Of a stretch of DNA of 64,000 bases, positions 1-8,651 are shown piece by piece. A model generated the notes under the pieces. The model did not search any database. It saw nothing but the letters and a program-made list of their open reading frames with translations, and was not told the DNA's origin. Positions within the stretch are counted from its first letter, which is position 1. Each line of letters opens with the position of its first letter. Position numbers and translations under genes: made by a program. The stretch is from Streptomyces lavendofoliae (GTDB lineage Bacteria; Actinomycetota; Actinomycetes; Streptomycetales; Streptomycetaceae), in assembly GCF_014649735.1 (NCBI RefSeq), contig NZ_BMTP01000014.1, forward strand, positions 62,001 to 126,000, read 5' to 3'.

Positions 1-1605
1 TTCCTTGAACTCGTCCACGCAAGCCTGGAGGAGGTGGGAAACCCTGAGGCCCTTCTGGTTGTGGTCGAGGAAGGCCTTGATGGCCATCTTCTTCGCCCGG
101 TCGACGATGTTCTGGATCATCGCGCCGGAGTTGAAGTCCTTGAAGTACAGGACTTCCTTGTCACCGTTGGCGTACGTGACCTCGAGGAACCGGTTCTCCT
201 CCGATTCCGCGTACATCTGCTCCACGACCGACTGGATCATCGCCTGGGCCGCGGCTTCCTTGGACCCATTGTGCTCGGCGAGGTCGTCCGCGTGCAGCGG
301 CAGCGAAGGTGTCAGGTACTTGGCGAAGATGTCCTTGGCGGCCTCCGCGTCCGGGCGCTCGATCTTGATCTTCACATCGAGCCGGCCCGGCCTGAGGATG
401 GCGGGGTCGATCATGTCCTCGCGGTTGGAGGCGCCGATGACGATGACGTTCTCCAGGCCCTCCACACCGTCGATCTCGGCGAGCAGCTGCGGGACGATGG
501 TGTTCTCCACGTCCGAGCTGACACCGGACCCGCGGGTGCGGAAGAGGGACTCCATCTCGTCGAAGAAGACGATCACCGGAGTGCCCTCGCTCGCCTTCTC
601 ACGAGCGCGCTGGAAGACCAGGCGGATGTGCCGCTCGGTCTCGCCGACGTACTTGTTGAGGAGCTCGGGGCCCTTGATGTTGAGGAAGTAGCTCTTCCCC
701 GCGGGCTGCCCGGTCACCTCGGCGACCTTCTTGGCAAGGGAGTTGGCGACGGCCTTCGCGATGAGCGTCTTGCCGCAGCCGGGCGGGCCGTAGAGAAGGA
801 TGCCCTTCGGCGGCCGCAGTTCGTGCTCCTGGAAGAGGTCGGGGTAGAGGTACGGGAGCTCGACCGCGTCGCGGATCAGCTCGATCTGGTTCCCCAGGCC
901 GCCGATCTTCGTGTAGTCGACGTCCGGGACCTCTTCGAGGACCAGCTCCTCGACCTCGCTCTTGGGGATCACCTCGTAGACGTAGCCGGACCTGGGCTCC
1001 AGCAGCAGGGCGTCGCCGGGGCGGATGGTGATGTCCAGCAGCGGCTCGGCGAGCCTCACCACCCGTTCCTCGTCCGTGTGCCCGATCACCAGGGCCCGCT
1101 CGCCGTCCTCGAGGATCTCCTTGAGGGTGACGATGTCCCCGGCGCGCTCGAACTCCATGGCCTCGACCACGTTGAGCGCTTCGTTGAGCATTACTTCCTG
1201 GCCGCGCCGGAGCTCGTCGAGCTCGACGCTGGGGCTGACGTTCACCCGGAGCTTGCGGCCCCCGGTGAAGATGTCGCAGGTGTCGTCCTCGTTCGCCTTC
1301 AGGAAGACACCGAAGCCGGCCGGCGGCTGCGCGAGCCGGTCGACCTCCTCCTTGAGGGCCACGATCTGGTCGCGGGCCTCACGGAGCGTATTGGCGAGTC
1401 GCTCGTTCTGCGCGGACACGCCGGCCAGGTTGGTCTGCAGCTCGACGATCCGCTCTTCGAGAATCCTCGTATGACGCGGAGAGTCGGCGAGCTTACGTCG
1501 CAGGACGGCGATTTCCTGCTCGAGATAGGCAACCTGGCCGGCAGGGTCTTCAGACCCCCGCCCCGGCCGGATGCCGCGGTTGATGTCGTCGTCGTGGGCT
1601 GCCAC
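1..1605 (-). CDS. arc: Proteasome-associated ATPase ARC/Mpa (C-terminus beyond window)
   Basis: AAA+ ring ATPase that unfolds pupylated proteins and feeds them into the actinobacterial 20S proteasome. The visible part is 535 codons; family members are about 590 residues, so roughly the last 50, including the proteasome-docking tail, lie off the window. It has an N-terminal coiled coil (about residues 20-75), an OB-fold region, a Walker A GPPGCGKT near residue 275 and a Walker B ending FFDEME near residue 345. I chose the GTG at 1605-1603 because GGAGGTGAGG lies just upstream and the next residues ([10 protein letters not shown]) match the family's start. In other actinomycetes dop, pup and prcBA follow downstream, which here is outside the window. 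The ferredoxin gene is divergent. Confidence 0.96.
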   Translation of the reverse strand, partial: MAAHDDDINRGIRPGRGSEDPAGQVAYLEQEIAVLRRKLADSPRHTRILEERIVELQTNLAGVSAQNERLANTLREARDQIVALKEEVDRLAQPPAGFGVFLKANEDDTCDIFTGGRKLRVNVSPSVELDELRRGQEVMLNEALNVVEAMEFERAGDIVTLKEILEDGERALVIGHTDEERVVRLAEPLLDITIRPGDALLLEPRSGYVYEVIPKSEVEELVLEEVPDVDYTKIGGLGNQIELIRDAVELPYLYPDLFQEHELRPPKGILLYGPPGCGKTLIAKAVANSLAKKVAEVTGQPAGKSYFLNIKGPELLNKYVGETERHIRLVFQRAREKASEGTPVIVFFDEMESLFRTRGSGVSSDVENTIVPQLLAEIDGVEGLENVIVIGASNREDMIDPAILRPGRLDVKIKIERPDAEAAKDIFAKYLTPSLPLHADDLAEHNGSKEAAAQAMIQSVVEQMYAESEENRFLEVTYANGDKEVLYFKDFNSGAMIQNIVDRAKKMAIKAFLDHNQKGLRVSHLLQACVDEFKE

Positions 1606-1656
1606 GGTCCTCACCTCCTCCAAGGGGAGCTGGACGCTTTCTGACCCTACCTGGGT

Positions 1657-1715
1657 GGGTGAAGATTGAAACCCCTAGATCACAAAGACTCTCGGGGTGT
1701 GTCCGATCTTCACCC
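1657..1715. promoter_or_regulatory. Intergenic inverted repeat between arc and the ferredoxin gene
   Basis: A 10-nt arm GGGTGAAGAT (1657-1666) is repeated in reverse complement as ATCTTCACCC (1706-1715), 39 nt apart. It lies in the 232-bp divergent gap between arc (start 1605) and the ferredoxin (start 1838), so it sits in the arc leader or promoter region. It could be a long-loop RNA structure or a split operator. No function is known to me and chance is possible. Confidence 0.3.
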
Positions 1716-1837
1716 TTGCGCTCTCCCTCGCATCAGGGGGATACCCACCCATCAACATCTGAAAGCGGGCGGTTGTATCGTCGGTGTGGTCAACACCCGT
1801 CAGGGTTGGCCCGACTTACCACACCAGAGGCAGGAAC

Positions 1838-2149
1838 ATGACCGTGCAGCACGAGGCTCCGACCACGGGCGCCGGCGAGGCCCTGGAGGTCTGGATCGAC
1901 CAGGACCTCTGCACCGGCGACGGGATCTGCGCGCAGTACGCCCCCGAGGTCTTCGAGCTGGACATCGACGGCCTCGCGTATGTGAAGAGCTCCGACGACG
2001 AACTGCTGCAGGACCGGGGCGCCACCACGCCGGTACCGCTGCCCCTGCTCCAGGACGTCGTCGACTCCGCCAAGGAGTGCCCCGGCGACTGCATTCACGT
2101 ACGGCGCGTTTCGGACAGGGTCGAGGTCTACGGCCCTGACGCGGAGTGA
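1838..2149 (+). CDS. Small ferredoxin, [3Fe-4S] or Asp-ligated [4Fe-4S] type
   Basis: A 103-residue soluble electron carrier. The first ligand group reads C25-TG-D28-GI-C31: the second cysteine of a normal 4Fe-4S motif is replaced by aspartate, as in the Pyrococcus furiosus D14 ferredoxin. C81 (followed by Pro) is the expected last ligand, and C85 is a further nearby cysteine. Ferredoxins of this kind hold a 3Fe-4S cluster or a convertible 4Fe-4S cluster, and in actinomycetes often serve cytochromes P450. The ATG at 1838 is preferred over the in-frame ATG at 1784 because the conserved domain begins just after it. No partner reductase or P450 is nearby. Its place beside arc appears conserved in streptomycetes (memory). 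Confidence 0.9.
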   Translation: MTVQHEAPTTGAGEALEVWIDQDLCTGDGICAQYAPEVFELDIDGLAYVKSSDDELLQDRGATTPVPLPLLQDVVDSAKECPGDCIHVRRVSDRVEVYGPDAE

Positions 2150-2153
2150 CCGG

Positions 2154-2741
2154 TCAGGCACCCATGGCTTCGGCCGCGGCGGACCGGACGAACTTGTCGC
2201 CCTCCCACCGCCACTTGACCGTCTCCTTCTGATCGGGACAGCAGCTCGGTACGTCCGGCGAGGAGTAACCGAAGAGGGTCGCGGTGACCGCGCCGTCACG
2301 CACGGCGAGCCCGCCGACGCTGCGCCGCTCCCCCGGGTCCACCAGCGTGGCCACCACGCGGGGCGCTCCCCCGGCCGGACCGCCGGCGCCGCGCGCCAGG
2401 ACGTAGACGCCGCTCGGCGGCGTACCGGAACCCGCTCGGCAGTGTGCCGCCACCACCGTCTCCGGGCTGCCGTCCCCGTCGAGGTCGCCCGTCGCCCGCC
2501 TCGCCACGACGCCGGGGGCGCCGCGGCATTCGAGCGGGTAGGTCACGGCGGCGGGGTCGGGAGCCGGGGCCGGCGCGGGGGCCGCCGCTGTCCGGACACC
2601 GCCCGCCTGGGTGGCGGTGGCGGAACCGGGCTGGAGCAGCGCGGCCGCGGCGACGACAGCGGCCATCGCCACGGCGGTGGCGAGCCAGTGCACCGGTCGG
2701 GCGTGGGTGTGCGCGAGGTCCGGGACGGCGGGGGTCTGCAC
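2154..2741 (-). CDS. Hypothetical exported or membrane-anchored protein
   Basis: No named function recognised. The protein (195 residues from the GTG at 2741) has a hydrophobic segment (LATAVAMAAVVAAAALL, about residues 18-35) that is a signal peptide or single membrane anchor. An Ala/Pro-rich linker follows, then a globular extracytoplasmic part. That part contains DLDGDGSPETVV, which resembles an FG-GAP or Ca-binding loop, a CC pair and a C-terminal KWRWEGDKFV segment. I prefer the GTG at 2741 because GGGAG is about 9 nt upstream; an upstream in-frame ATG at 2792 lacks a clear ribosome site. It converges on the ferredoxin with 4 nt between the stop codons. Confidence 0.65.
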   Translation of the reverse strand: MQTPAVPDLAHTHARPVHWLATAVAMAAVVAAAALLQPGSATATQAGGVRTAAAPAPAPAPDPAAVTYPLECRGAPGVVARRATGDLDGDGSPETVVAAHCRAGSGTPPSGVYVLARGAGGPAGGAPRVVATLVDPGERRSVGGLAVRDGAVTATLFGYSSPDVPSCCPDQKETVKWRWEGDKFVRSAAAEAMGA

Positions 2742-2926
2742 GCGGAGTGTCTCCCATGAGCTGTGCGGTGGGGATGGCCAGCATCGTGCCATACGTCACA
2801 CCGCGGCGGAACCGGGGGCCGGTGGGCGAACGTGAGGACGCCGCCGCCGAGTTCTCCGCCGGTGGCGGGAACTCGACGGCGGCGTCGTCGCGTTGCGGGG
2901 GCGTCGGCCCCCTGTCGCATTCCGCG

Positions 2927-3814
2927 TCAGCCCTTGTTGGGGCCTTCGTAGTCCTCGCCGTACGCGCCCTTGGCTGGGCGGCGGCGGCGCATGGGGGGCT
3001 CCACGCCGTCCGCGAGGCGGCGGGCGGTGACCAGGAAGCCGGTGTGGCCGATCATCCGGTGGTCGGGGCGGACCGCCAGGCCCTCCACGTGCCAGTTGCG
3101 GATCATCGACTCCCACGGCTGCGGCTCGGCGTAGCAGCCGATCTCGCGGATGGACTCGACGGTGCGGGCGAGCTGGGTGGTGGTCGCGACGTAGCAGCAG
3201 AGGATGCCGCCGGGGACGAGCGCCTTGGAGACGGCCTCCAGGCACTCCCACGGGGCCAGCATGTCCAGGATGACCCGGTCGACGTCGGTGTCGGAGAGGT
3301 TGTCCTGGAGGTCGCCGACGGTGAGCTGCCAGGCGGGGTGCGGGCCGCCGAAGTAGCGCTCGACATTGCCCTTGGCGATCTCGGCGAAGTCCTCGCGGCG
3401 CTCGTAGGAGTGCAGCATGCCGCTGTCCCCGATGGCGCGCAGCAGGAAGCTGCTGAGCGAGCCGGAGCCCACACCCGCCTCGACGACGCGCGCGCCGGGG
3501 AAGATGTCGGCGAAGGCCAGGATCTGCCCCGCGTCCTTGGGGTAGACCACGGCGGCGCCGCGGGGCATGGACAGGACGTAGTCGGGGAGCAGGGGGCGCA
3601 GCGCGAGGTAGGCGACGTTTCCCGTGGTACGGACAACACTGCCCTCGGGAGCACCGATCAGCTCGTCGTGCGGGAAGGAACCCTTGTGGGTGTGGAAATT
3701 CTTCCCGGCCTCGAGCGTGAACGTGTAGTGGCGTCCCTTGGGGTCGGTGAGCTGGACCTGGTCCCCGACTTCGAAGGGCCCGCGACGGCGGGCGGCACCG
3801 GTCGGTTCGGACAT
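2927..3814 (-). CDS. trmI: tRNA (adenine-58-N1)-methyltransferase TrmI
   Basis: SAM-dependent methyltransferase that makes m1A58 in the T-loop of tRNAs; 295 residues, normal for actinobacterial TrmI. It has the family's N-terminal beta domain (residues 1-75) and a Rossmann SAM site VEAGVGSGSLS near residue 110, followed by the acidic YER motif. The C-terminal tail is rich in Arg/Lys and Pro. It lies 18 nt downstream of the site-2 protease on the same strand, so the two are very likely co-transcribed. Streptomycete proteasome neighbourhoods commonly contain this pair. Confidence 0.93.
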   Translation of the reverse strand: MSEPTGAARRRGPFEVGDQVQLTDPKGRHYTFTLEAGKNFHTHKGSFPHDELIGAPEGSVVRTTGNVAYLALRPLLPDYVLSMPRGAAVVYPKDAGQILAFADIFPGARVVEAGVGSGSLSSFLLRAIGDSGMLHSYERREDFAEIAKGNVERYFGGPHPAWQLTVGDLQDNLSDTDVDRVILDMLAPWECLEAVSKALVPGGILCCYVATTTQLARTVESIREIGCYAEPQPWESMIRNWHVEGLAVRPDHRMIGHTGFLVTARRLADGVEPPMRRRRPAKGAYGEDYEGPNKG

Positions 3815-3832
3815 GTGACCAGTGTATGGGCT

Positions 3833-5080
3833 TCAGGAACCCGGCCGTGCCATGGCCTGGACGAAGGCCCGCTCGACGTCCGCGGTGGACAGCACGCCGT
3901 AGATCTCGCCGGACTCCTCGACGACCAGGTACTCGGTGGCCGGATGGGCGCGCAGCCGCTCCAGGAGCGCCTCGCCGGCGAGGTCCGCGGGGACCCTCAT
4001 GCCCTCGGTGAGCTCCTGGGCGAGGCCGCCGACCGCGACCCAGGGGCGGCGGTGCTGGGGGACGCCGACGATGGCGGTCTCCCGGACCAGGGCCGTGGGC
4101 TCGCCCTGGCCGTCGACGACGACGAGGGCGCGGGCTCCGGCCTCGTTGGCCCGGCGCAGCGCCTCCGAGAGGGGGGTGCCGGACTCGACCGGGACGGCGC
4201 GCCGGGTGAGGGTGCGGACCCGCAGTTCGGGCAGGTGCTCGCGCAGCCGCGCCATGCGGAGGCTGTTGCCGGCGCCGGTCCAGATGATGGCGGCCAGGAT
4301 GGCGGCGAGGAGCGCGTCCATGACCGTCTCCAGGCCGCTGATGTCCCGTGTGTCGTTGCCCAGGGCGCCGGTGTGGGTGAGCAGCGGCAGGCCGATGAGC
4401 ACGGTGACGGCGAGGGCGCGGCCGACCCAGGCGGCGGCGACGGTGCCGCTCATGGGCTTGCCGGTGATCTTCCACACGACCGCGCGGAGCATGCGTCCGC
4501 CGTCGAGCGGCAGGCCGGGCAGCAGGTTGAAGGCGGCGACGATCAGGTTGGAGATCATCAGGCCGGCGAGCAGGACGCCGGGGACGGTGCCGGGCTCGGC
4601 GGCGTACATCGCGGCGTAGAAGGCGCCGGCCAGGACCAGGGAGAGCAGCGGGCCGACGAAGGCGAGGACGAACTCGCGGCCGGGGGTCTCGCACTCCTTC
4701 TCGATTTCGGAGACGCCGCCGAAGAACTGGAGCTGGATGCGGCGCACCGGCAGCTTGAAGCGGAGCGCGGCGAGGGTGTGGGCCAGTTCGTGGACGAGCA
4801 CCGAGGCGTAGAAGGCGACCGCGAAGAAGAGGGAGACCAGGTAGCGGGCGTTGCCCAGCTCGGGCAGGACCCGCTCGATCTGGCCGCCGAAGACCCAGGT
4901 GATGAGGGCCGCGACCAGGAACCAGCTGGGCGCGACGTACACGGGTACGCCGAAGACGCGGCCCATCAGGATGCCGCCGCCTTCCTGTGGCCGCCGCGGC
5001 TTCCCGCTGTCGGGAGCGGTGGCTCCGGCCGGCTCGGACCGCGGGCGGGGCTGCTCGCCGCTCTCGTCGTCCTTGTTCAC
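3833..5080 (-). CDS. M50 site-2 protease with C-terminal CBS pair
   Basis: Intramembrane zinc metalloprotease of 415 residues. Residues 97-101 are HELAH, the zinc-binding HExxH motif, and the third ligand lies in LDGGR (D193). Several hydrophobic segments between about 45 and 255 form the membrane core. Residues about 270-405 form two CBS domains, which in this subfamily are thought to sense nucleotides. The Pro/Glu-rich first 35 residues look disordered. Substrates are not evident: no anti-sigma factor gene is adjacent. It is probably transcribed with trmI and is divergent from the RecB-like nuclease. Confidence 0.93.
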   Translation of the reverse strand: MNKDDESGEQPRPRSEPAGATAPDSGKPRRPQEGGGILMGRVFGVPVYVAPSWFLVAALITWVFGGQIERVLPELGNARYLVSLFFAVAFYASVLVHELAHTLAALRFKLPVRRIQLQFFGGVSEIEKECETPGREFVLAFVGPLLSLVLAGAFYAAMYAAEPGTVPGVLLAGLMISNLIVAAFNLLPGLPLDGGRMLRAVVWKITGKPMSGTVAAAWVGRALAVTVLIGLPLLTHTGALGNDTRDISGLETVMDALLAAILAAIIWTGAGNSLRMARLREHLPELRVRTLTRRAVPVESGTPLSEALRRANEAGARALVVVDGQGEPTALVRETAIVGVPQHRRPWVAVGGLAQELTEGMRVPADLAGEALLERLRAHPATEYLVVEESGEIYGVLSTADVERAFVQAMARPGS

Positions 5081-5186
5081 AGGTTCCCTTCGGTGTGAAG
5101 CGTCACACGACGATCATGCAGTGTGGAGGGTCTGGCGTCGATGGTATGCCGCTCGGTGTCAGTGGCGGGCCGTAGGGTTTGGAACC

Positions 5187-6221
5187 ATGACCACGAGCCC
5201 GTCCAGCTCCCCGAGCCCCTCCGCCTCCGCGAGCCCGCCCGCCGGTCCCGGTGGCGGTGGCGCCCCGGGCCCGCGGCCGCCCGCGTCGCTCTCGCCGTCG
5301 CGGGCGAGCGACTTCATGCAGTGCCCGCTGCTGTACCGGTTCCGGGTGATCGACAGGCTGCCGGAGAAGCCGAGCGCGGCGGCGACGCGCGGCACGCTGG
5401 TGCACGCCGTGCTGGAGCGGCTCTTCGACGACCCGGCGGTGGAGCGGACGGTTCCGCGGGCCAGGGCGATGGTGCCGGGGCAGTGGACGCGGCTGCTGGA
5501 GTCGCGCCCCGAGCTCGGCGAGCTGTTCGAGGGGGACGCGGACGGCGAGCTGCTGGCGCGCTGGCTGGCCGAGGCGGAGCAGCTGGTCGAGCGGTGGTTC
5601 ACGCTGGAGGACCCGACGCGGCTGGAGCCGGCGGAGCGGGAGCTGTTCGTGGAGACCGAGCTGGAGTCGGGGCTGCGGCTGCGCGGGGTGATCGACCGGG
5701 TCGACGTGGCGCCGACGGGCGAGGTGCGGATCGTCGACTACAAGACGGGCAAGGCGCCGCGCCCGGAGTACAGCGAGGGCGCGCTGTTCCAGATGACGTT
5801 CTACGCCCTGGTGGTCTGGCGGCTGAGGGGCGTGGTGCCGCGCCGGCTCCAGCTGGTGTACCTGGGCAGCGGGGACGTGCTGACGTACGACCCGGTGGAG
5901 GCGGACCTGCTGCGGGTGGAGCGCAAGCTGCAGGCGCTGTGGGACGCGATCGCGCACGCCACGGAGACGGGTGACTGGCGGCCGAGGCCGACAAAACTGT
6001 GCGGGTGGTGCGACCACCGGTCGGTGTGCCCGGAGTTCGGCGGCACTCCCCCGGTGTACCCGCTGCCCATCGTCCCGGCGCCGCGGACGGACGAGCCCCG
6101 GGTGCGGGACCGGGGCGGTGCTGAGGGCGGAGCGGACGGTTCCGTACCGACACGGGGCGCGGCCCCGGGACCGGCGGAGCCGGGGCCGGGCGGCCAGGGC
6201 AGAATGGGCCCGGTCAGCTGA
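5187..6221 (+). CDS. RecB-family PD-(D/E)XK nuclease with Fe-S cysteines
   Basis: A 344-residue single-domain nuclease related to AddB/Cas4 C-terminal modules. The nuclease core is at about residues 165-200: GVIDRVD followed by IVDYKTGKAP, which carries the catalytic Asp and Lys. A cysteine in DFMQCP near residue 48 and a C-terminal cluster CGWCDHRSVC near residue 272 give the four-cysteine arrangement that binds a 4Fe-4S cluster. The N-terminus is a Ser/Pro-rich tail. ATG at 5187 is chosen; upstream in-frame starts would add unconserved residues. No CRISPR locus is nearby, so a role in general DNA repair is more likely than adaptation. Confidence 0.9.
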   Translation: MTTSPSSSPSPSASASPPAGPGGGGAPGPRPPASLSPSRASDFMQCPLLYRFRVIDRLPEKPSAAATRGTLVHAVLERLFDDPAVERTVPRARAMVPGQWTRLLESRPELGELFEGDADGELLARWLAEAEQLVERWFTLEDPTRLEPAERELFVETELESGLRLRGVIDRVDVAPTGEVRIVDYKTGKAPRPEYSEGALFQMTFYALVVWRLRGVVPRRLQLVYLGSGDVLTYDPVEADLLRVERKLQALWDAIAHATETGDWRPRPTKLCGWCDHRSVCPEFGGTPPVYPLPIVPAPRTDEPRVRDRGGAEGGADGSVPTRGAAPGPAEPGPGGQGRMGPVS

Positions 6222-6238
6222 GCCTTGGAGGAGTACCT

Positions 6239-6910
6239 GTGGCTATCCGCGTCCTACTGGTCGACGACCAGCCGCTGCTGCGCACCGGTTTCCGGATGAT
6301 CCTGGAGGCGGAGCAGGACATCGCGGTCGTCGGCGAGGCCGGTGACGGCCTTCAGGCCATCGACCAGGTGCGGGCGCTCCAGCCCGACGTGGTGCTGATG
6401 GACATCCGGATGCCGCGTATGGACGGTGTGGAGGCGACGCGCCGGATCACCGGGCCGGGGCGGGACGGACCGGCGAAGGTGCTGGTGCTGACGACGTTCG
6501 ACCTGGACGAGTACGTGGTGGAGGCGCTGCGCGCCGGGGCCAGCGGTTTCCTGCTGAAGGACGCGCCGGCCGACGAGCTGGTGCAGGCCATCCGGGTGGT
6601 GGCGGCGGGCGAGGCGATGCTCGCGCCGAGCATCACGCGCCGGCTGCTCGACAAGTACGCGGACCACCTGCCGTCCGGCGAGGAGCCGGTGCCGGACGCG
6701 CTGAACACGCTGACGGACCGTGAGGTCGAGGTGCTGAAGCTGGTGGCGCGCGGACTGTCGAACGCGGAGATCGCCGCCGACCTGTTCGTCAGCGAGACGA
6801 CGGTCAAGACGCACGTGGGGCACGTGCTGACGAAGCTGGGGCTGCGCGACCGGGTGCAGGCCGCGGTGTACGCGTACGAGAGCGGTCTGGTGCGTCCCGG
6901 CGCGCAGTGA
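6239..6910 (+). CDS. NarL/FixJ-type response regulator
   Basis: Two-component DNA-binding regulator, 223 residues. The receiver domain occupies residues 1-120, with the acidic pair D9-D10 and phosphoacceptor D55 in LMDIRMP. A conserved Lys lies in LLKDAP near 106. The LuxR-type helix-turn-helix is at about 155-215 (LTDREVEVLKLVARGLSNAE). The GTG start follows GGAGG (TTGGAGGAGTACCT). It begins 17 nt after the nuclease gene, so they may share a transcript. No histidine kinase is adjacent, so its partner is elsewhere. Confidence 0.94.
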   Translation: MAIRVLLVDDQPLLRTGFRMILEAEQDIAVVGEAGDGLQAIDQVRALQPDVVLMDIRMPRMDGVEATRRITGPGRDGPAKVLVLTTFDLDEYVVEALRAGASGFLLKDAPADELVQAIRVVAAGEAMLAPSITRRLLDKYADHLPSGEEPVPDALNTLTDREVEVLKLVARGLSNAEIAADLFVSETTVKTHVGHVLTKLGLRDRVQAAVYAYESGLVRPGAQ

Positions 6911-6946
6911 GCCGTCGCCGCCCGGCGTGGCACGGCGAACGCGGAA

Positions 6947-6978
6947 GCGGGGTGTCCGACACCTGTCGGGCACCCCGC
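6947..6978. terminator. Bidirectional hairpin terminator
   Basis: Stem GCGGGGTG-t-CCGAC (6947-6960) pairs with GTCGG-g-CACCCCGC (6965-6978) around a 4-nt loop; the single odd pair is a U-G wobble. It lies between the convergent response regulator and peptide-binding protein genes, so it can end both transcripts. Confidence 0.75.
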
Positions 6979-6998
6979 TCGCGCGTCGTTGGCTCGGA

Positions 6999-8588
6999 TC
7001 AGCCCTTCTTGATCTCCCAGAAGCGGAAGACGGTGGAGGCGTCCAGCGTCCACTCCAGGCCCGTGATGCCGTCGCGGGCGACCGCGTACTGCTTGCCCTG
7101 CCACAGCGGCAGGATCGGCAGGTCCTTGGCGACGAGGTCCTGGAGCTGGCCGAAGTCCTCCTCGGCCGCGGTCCGGTCGGCGGTCGCGGCGGTGCGCGGG
7201 ACCAGCGTGCCGGTGATCTTGCTGTTCTCGTAGTTGTTCTGCAGGACGTTGCCCTCACCGAAGAACGGCTGCGTGAAGTTGTCGGGGTCCGGGTAGTCGG
7301 GGACCCAGCCCTTCACGTACACGCCGTACTTGCCGGCCTTGATGTCCTTCTCGTACTGGTCGAACTCGACGGACTTGACCGTGGCGTCGAACAGCTTGCT
7401 GGCGTTGAGCTGCTTGGCGATCGCCTTGAGCGTGTCGTCCGTGGAGGGACCGTAACGGCTCGGCGTGGACCAGAGGGTGAGCTTGACCTTGCCGTCGACG
7501 TCGGCGGAGCGCAGCGCCTGCTCGGCCTTGTCGCGCTGCGGCTGGTCGCCGTACTCGTTGACGAAGGCCGTGTTGTGGCCGACGATCCCGGCGGGGATGA
7601 TCGAGTACAGCGGGGTGGCGGTCGACCGGTAGACGTCGTTGACCAGCGCGTCGCGGTTGACGAGGTACGCGATGGCCTTGCGCACACCGAGCTTGCCGAC
7701 GACCGGGTCGTCGACGTTGAAGACCAGGTGCTGCACCTCGGCGCTGGAGCCCTCGATGACCTCCATCTCGCGTTCCGAGGTCGTACCGGAGGCCTGCATC
7801 TCGGCGATGTCGGCCGCGCCGAGGCCACGGTAGGCGACGTCGACGTCGCCCTTCTGCAGGGCCGCGCCGAGCGCCTTGCGGTCGCCGTGGAAGAACTTCA
7901 GCGTGACGCCGCCGTTCTTCACCTTGACCGTGCCCCGGTATTCGGGGTTGGGCGAGAAGACGGCCTGGTCACCCTCGAAGGAGTCGAGCTTGTAGGGGCC
8001 GGAGCCGACGGCCTTGCTGTCGGTGCGCAGCTCCCCGTCCTTGTACTCCCGGTGGTCGACGATGGAGCCGGCACCCGAGGCGATCTTGCTCGGGAAGGTG
8101 GCGTCGGGGACCTTCAGGGTGAAGACGACGGTCTTGTCGTCCGGCGTGTCGATCTTCTCGATGGTGCTCAGCAGCGGCGCGGGACCGGCCGGGTCGTTGA
8201 TCTTCAGCGCCCGCTCGAAGGAGAACTTGACGTCCTCGGAGGTGAGCGGGTTGCCGTTGCTGAACTTCAGCCCGTCGCGCAGCGTGCAGCGGTAGATCTT
8301 GCTGCCGCCCTGGTCGAAGCCGCACCTGTCGGCCGCCTCCGGCTGGGGAACCGAGGCGCCCTTGGGGAAGCTGAGCAGGGACTGGAAGACGTTGTTGAAC
8401 AGCAGCCACGAGCCCGGGTCGTAACCGCCGGCGGGGTCCGTCGCCAGGACCTCGTCGGACATGCCGACGATCACCGAGCCGCCGGAGCCACCGGCGTCGC
8501 CACCCTTCTCCTCACCGCAGCCGCTCAGCAGGGCGGCCGCGAGTCCGGCCGCCAGCGGGGCCGTCAGCCACTTGTTGTGTGCCTTCAC
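6999..8588 (-). CDS. Family 5 (oligopeptide-type) substrate-binding lipoprotein, copy A
   Basis: Extracytoplasmic solute-binding lipoprotein of the DppA/OppA family, 529 residues. The start is a lipoprotein signal, with lipobox LLSGC and lipidation at C24. The family's ligand-binding blocks follow (RDGLKFSNGNPLTSEDVKFS; PLYSIIPAG). I chose the GTG at 8588, preceded by AGAGGCAAGG, rather than the upstream ATG at 8612. It lies 63 nt downstream of copy B on the same strand and shares many motifs with it, which indicates an old tandem duplication. No ABC permease or ATPase genes are adjacent, so the partner transporter must be encoded elsewhere. Confidence 0.92.
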   Translation of the reverse strand: MKAHNKWLTAPLAAGLAAALLSGCGEEKGGDAGGSGGSVIVGMSDEVLATDPAGGYDPGSWLLFNNVFQSLLSFPKGASVPQPEAADRCGFDQGGSKIYRCTLRDGLKFSNGNPLTSEDVKFSFERALKINDPAGPAPLLSTIEKIDTPDDKTVVFTLKVPDATFPSKIASGAGSIVDHREYKDGELRTDSKAVGSGPYKLDSFEGDQAVFSPNPEYRGTVKVKNGGVTLKFFHGDRKALGAALQKGDVDVAYRGLGAADIAEMQASGTTSEREMEVIEGSSAEVQHLVFNVDDPVVGKLGVRKAIAYLVNRDALVNDVYRSTATPLYSIIPAGIVGHNTAFVNEYGDQPQRDKAEQALRSADVDGKVKLTLWSTPSRYGPSTDDTLKAIAKQLNASKLFDATVKSVEFDQYEKDIKAGKYGVYVKGWVPDYPDPDNFTQPFFGEGNVLQNNYENSKITGTLVPRTAATADRTAAEEDFGQLQDLVAKDLPILPLWQGKQYAVARDGITGLEWTLDASTVFRFWEIKKG

Positions 8589-8651
8589 AGGAACCTTGCC
8601 TCTGGATCTCATCGCCGGCCGAGCCCGTGTGCCCGGTCGGGTACAGCAGGG

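Noticed and set aside
2444-5098. Very long plus-strand open frame across trmI and the M50 protease
   Set aside because: It is antisense to two clear genes, reads as Arg/Gly/Ala/Asp-rich nonsense without a fold, and arises because stop codons are rare in high-GC DNA.
5187-6221. Cas4 of a CRISPR system
   Set aside because: The Fe-S nuclease resembles Cas4, but there is no repeat array and no other cas gene in the window.
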